Shown here piece after piece: positions 13,417 to 14,450 of a stretch of 14,450 nucleotides of DNA. The stretch is from an uncultured Bacteroidales bacterium (GTDB taxonomy: Bacteria > Bacteroidota > Bacteroidia > Bacteroidales > JAUNSR01): NCBI GenBank assembly GCA_947074165.1, contig CAMTOT010000033.1:1-14450 (forward strand), given 5' to 3'. The notes beneath the pieces were generated by a model. That model saw only the letters and a list, made by a program, of their open reading frames with translations, did not search any database and was not told where the DNA came from. Numbering within the stretch: the first letter of the stretch is position 1; every line of letters begins with the position of its first letter. The position numbers and the translations under genes are program-made.

Positions 13417-14450
13417 ATGATTTCAGTAGAGGGTCTAACCGTCGAGTTTGGCGGAACTCCTTTGTTTGATGATATAACTTATGTAATCAACAGAAAAGAC
13501 CGAATAGCTCTTGTTGGCAAAAACGGGGCAGGAAAGTCAACGATGTTAAAAATTATAGCCGGAATTCAAAACCCCACATCCGGAATAGTAAAGCGCCCAA
13601 GGGAGGTTACAATCGGATATCTCCCACAGCAGATGATTCATGATGACTTACGTACTGTAAGACAAGAAGCAGAGCTTGCCTTTGGTCATATATTTGACCT
13701 TGAGGCCAGGATTAAGCGTATGTCAGACGAACTTGCCGAGCGCACTGATTATGAATCTCAGTCTTATCATGACTTAATTGATGCTCTTACTAATGCCAAT
13801 GAAGAGCTTGCCATGACCGGAGGCGCCAGTTTTCAGGGGGAGATAGAAAAGACGCTATTCGGGCTTGGTTTCCGACGAGAGGATCTTGATCGTCCCACTA
13901 AAGAGTTTTCCGGAGGATGGCGTATGCGTATCGAACTGGCAAAACTACTTCTTCGCCGCCCTGATGTCTTGCTACTTGATGAGCCGACCAACCACCTTGA
14001 TATAGAGTCAATACAGTGGCTTGAGTCTTTTCTTTCCACACATGCTAACGCCGTGGTGTTAGTATCCCATGACCGCGCGTTTATAGATAATGTGACATCA
14101 CGTACAATTGAAATTTCACTTGGTAATATATATGATTATCGCGTGAATTATTCAAAATATGTAGTACTAAGAGAAGAGCGTCTTGAGCAGCAGAAGAGAG
14201 CTTTTGAAAATCAACAGAAGCAGATTGCCGATACGGAAGATTTTATAGAAAGATTCAGATATAAAGCTACTAAATCAGTACAGGTTCAGAGCCGTATAAA
14301 ACAGCTTGAGAAACTTGATCGTGTGGAGGTTGATGAGGTTGATAACTCTCGACTTAGCCTTAAGTTTCCGCCTGCTCCCCGCTCGGGAGATTTTCCTGTC
14401 ATTGCAGAGAGTATGGCAAAATCATACGGTGAGCAAGTGATAATCAGCAA
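13417..14450 (+). CDS. ABC-F family ATP-binding protein, 3' end beyond the window
   Basis: An open frame of 344 codons runs from the ATG at 13417 off the window end. The first ATPase domain is complete: Walker A GKNGAGKST (about 34-42), Q-loop YLPQQM, signature FSGGW (164-168), Walker B LLLDEP (185-190, catalytic Glu189), then TNHLD and the H-loop SHDR with His218. No membrane segment is present. Residues about 240-320 (RVNYSKYVVLREERLEQQK onward) are the charged helical linker that reaches the ribosomal P-site tRNA in ABC-F proteins. The second ATPase domain would follow and is just beginning at AESMAKSYGEQ. ABC-F proteins bind the ribosome and act as translation factors or, in some lineages, antibiotic-protection factors. 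This looks like the chromosomal Bacteroidetes type of about 650 residues; resistance cannot be judged from half a gene. Confidence 0.93.
   Translation, partial: MISVEGLTVEFGGTPLFDDITYVINRKDRIALVGKNGAGKSTMLKIIAGIQNPTSGIVKRPREVTIGYLPQQMIHDDLRTVRQEAELAFGHIFDLEARIKRMSDELAERTDYESQSYHDLIDALTNANEELAMTGGASFQGEIEKTLFGLGFRREDLDRPTKEFSGGWRMRIELAKLLLRRPDVLLLDEPTNHLDIESIQWLESFLSTHANAVVLVSHDRAFIDNVTSRTIEISLGNIYDYRVNYSKYVVLREERLEQQKRAFENQQKQIADTEDFIERFRYKATKSVQVQSRIKQLEKLDRVEVDEVDNSRLSLKFPPAPRSGDFPVIAESMAKSYGEQVIIS

Noticed and set aside
1..14450. tRNA or rRNA genes, CRISPR arrays, insertion sequences, phage genes
   Set aside because: No cloverleaf-like segment, regular spaced repeats, transposase motifs or phage proteins were seen on either strand by eye.

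Overview
The window looks like a chromosomal segment of a Bacteroidales bacterium, probably from an assembled genome or metagenome. The evidence is family content (DUF4290, DUF5063, a Bacteroidetes-type metal TonB receptor, an HYC_CC_PP-like protein), low G+C, A/T-rich start regions without clear Shine-Dalgarno sites, and several matches to the Bacteroidetes -7 promoter element TAnnTTTG. Genus cannot be fixed from what is visible. The first 47 bases are not genomic: they read as an Illumina TruSeq adapter with an 8-base i5 index, so the contig begins at about base 48.

Left part, minus strand (48-4152): tsaB and a DUF4290 gene form one unit that ends in a strong hairpin terminator overlapping the DUF4290 stop codon. 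Then come murA, rimM and a PAS sensor histidine kinase that is cut by the adapter junction. The MurA active-site loop carries Asp where fosfomycin-sensitive enzymes carry Cys.

Middle part, plus strand (4329-7888): a divergent region separates tsaB from a tight housekeeping operon: yicC (endoribonuclease), gmk (guanylate kinase), nadD (NAD synthesis), a DUF5063 gene, an overlapping DEDDy 3'-5' exonuclease gene and a small two-helix membrane protein.

Accessory part (7933-11470): a three-gene set, probably for metal (likely copper) handling at the cell envelope. It has a small Cys/His-rich HYC_CC_PP-like protein, a TonB-dependent outer-membrane receptor, and a secreted heavy-metal-associated (HMA) domain protein with a Cys/His-rich tail. 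Two perfect dyads, each with 10-bp arms and a 5-bp spacer, lie before the first and second genes, and a good intrinsic terminator follows the third. This is the best candidate for an incompletely described, regulated system in the window.

Right part: cysteine synthase (cysK) has its own promoter and an upstream dyad. A convergent small lipoprotein gene overlaps the end of cysK. The window ends inside an ABC-F translation-factor gene. No rRNA, tRNA, CRISPR array, insertion sequence or phage gene was seen.
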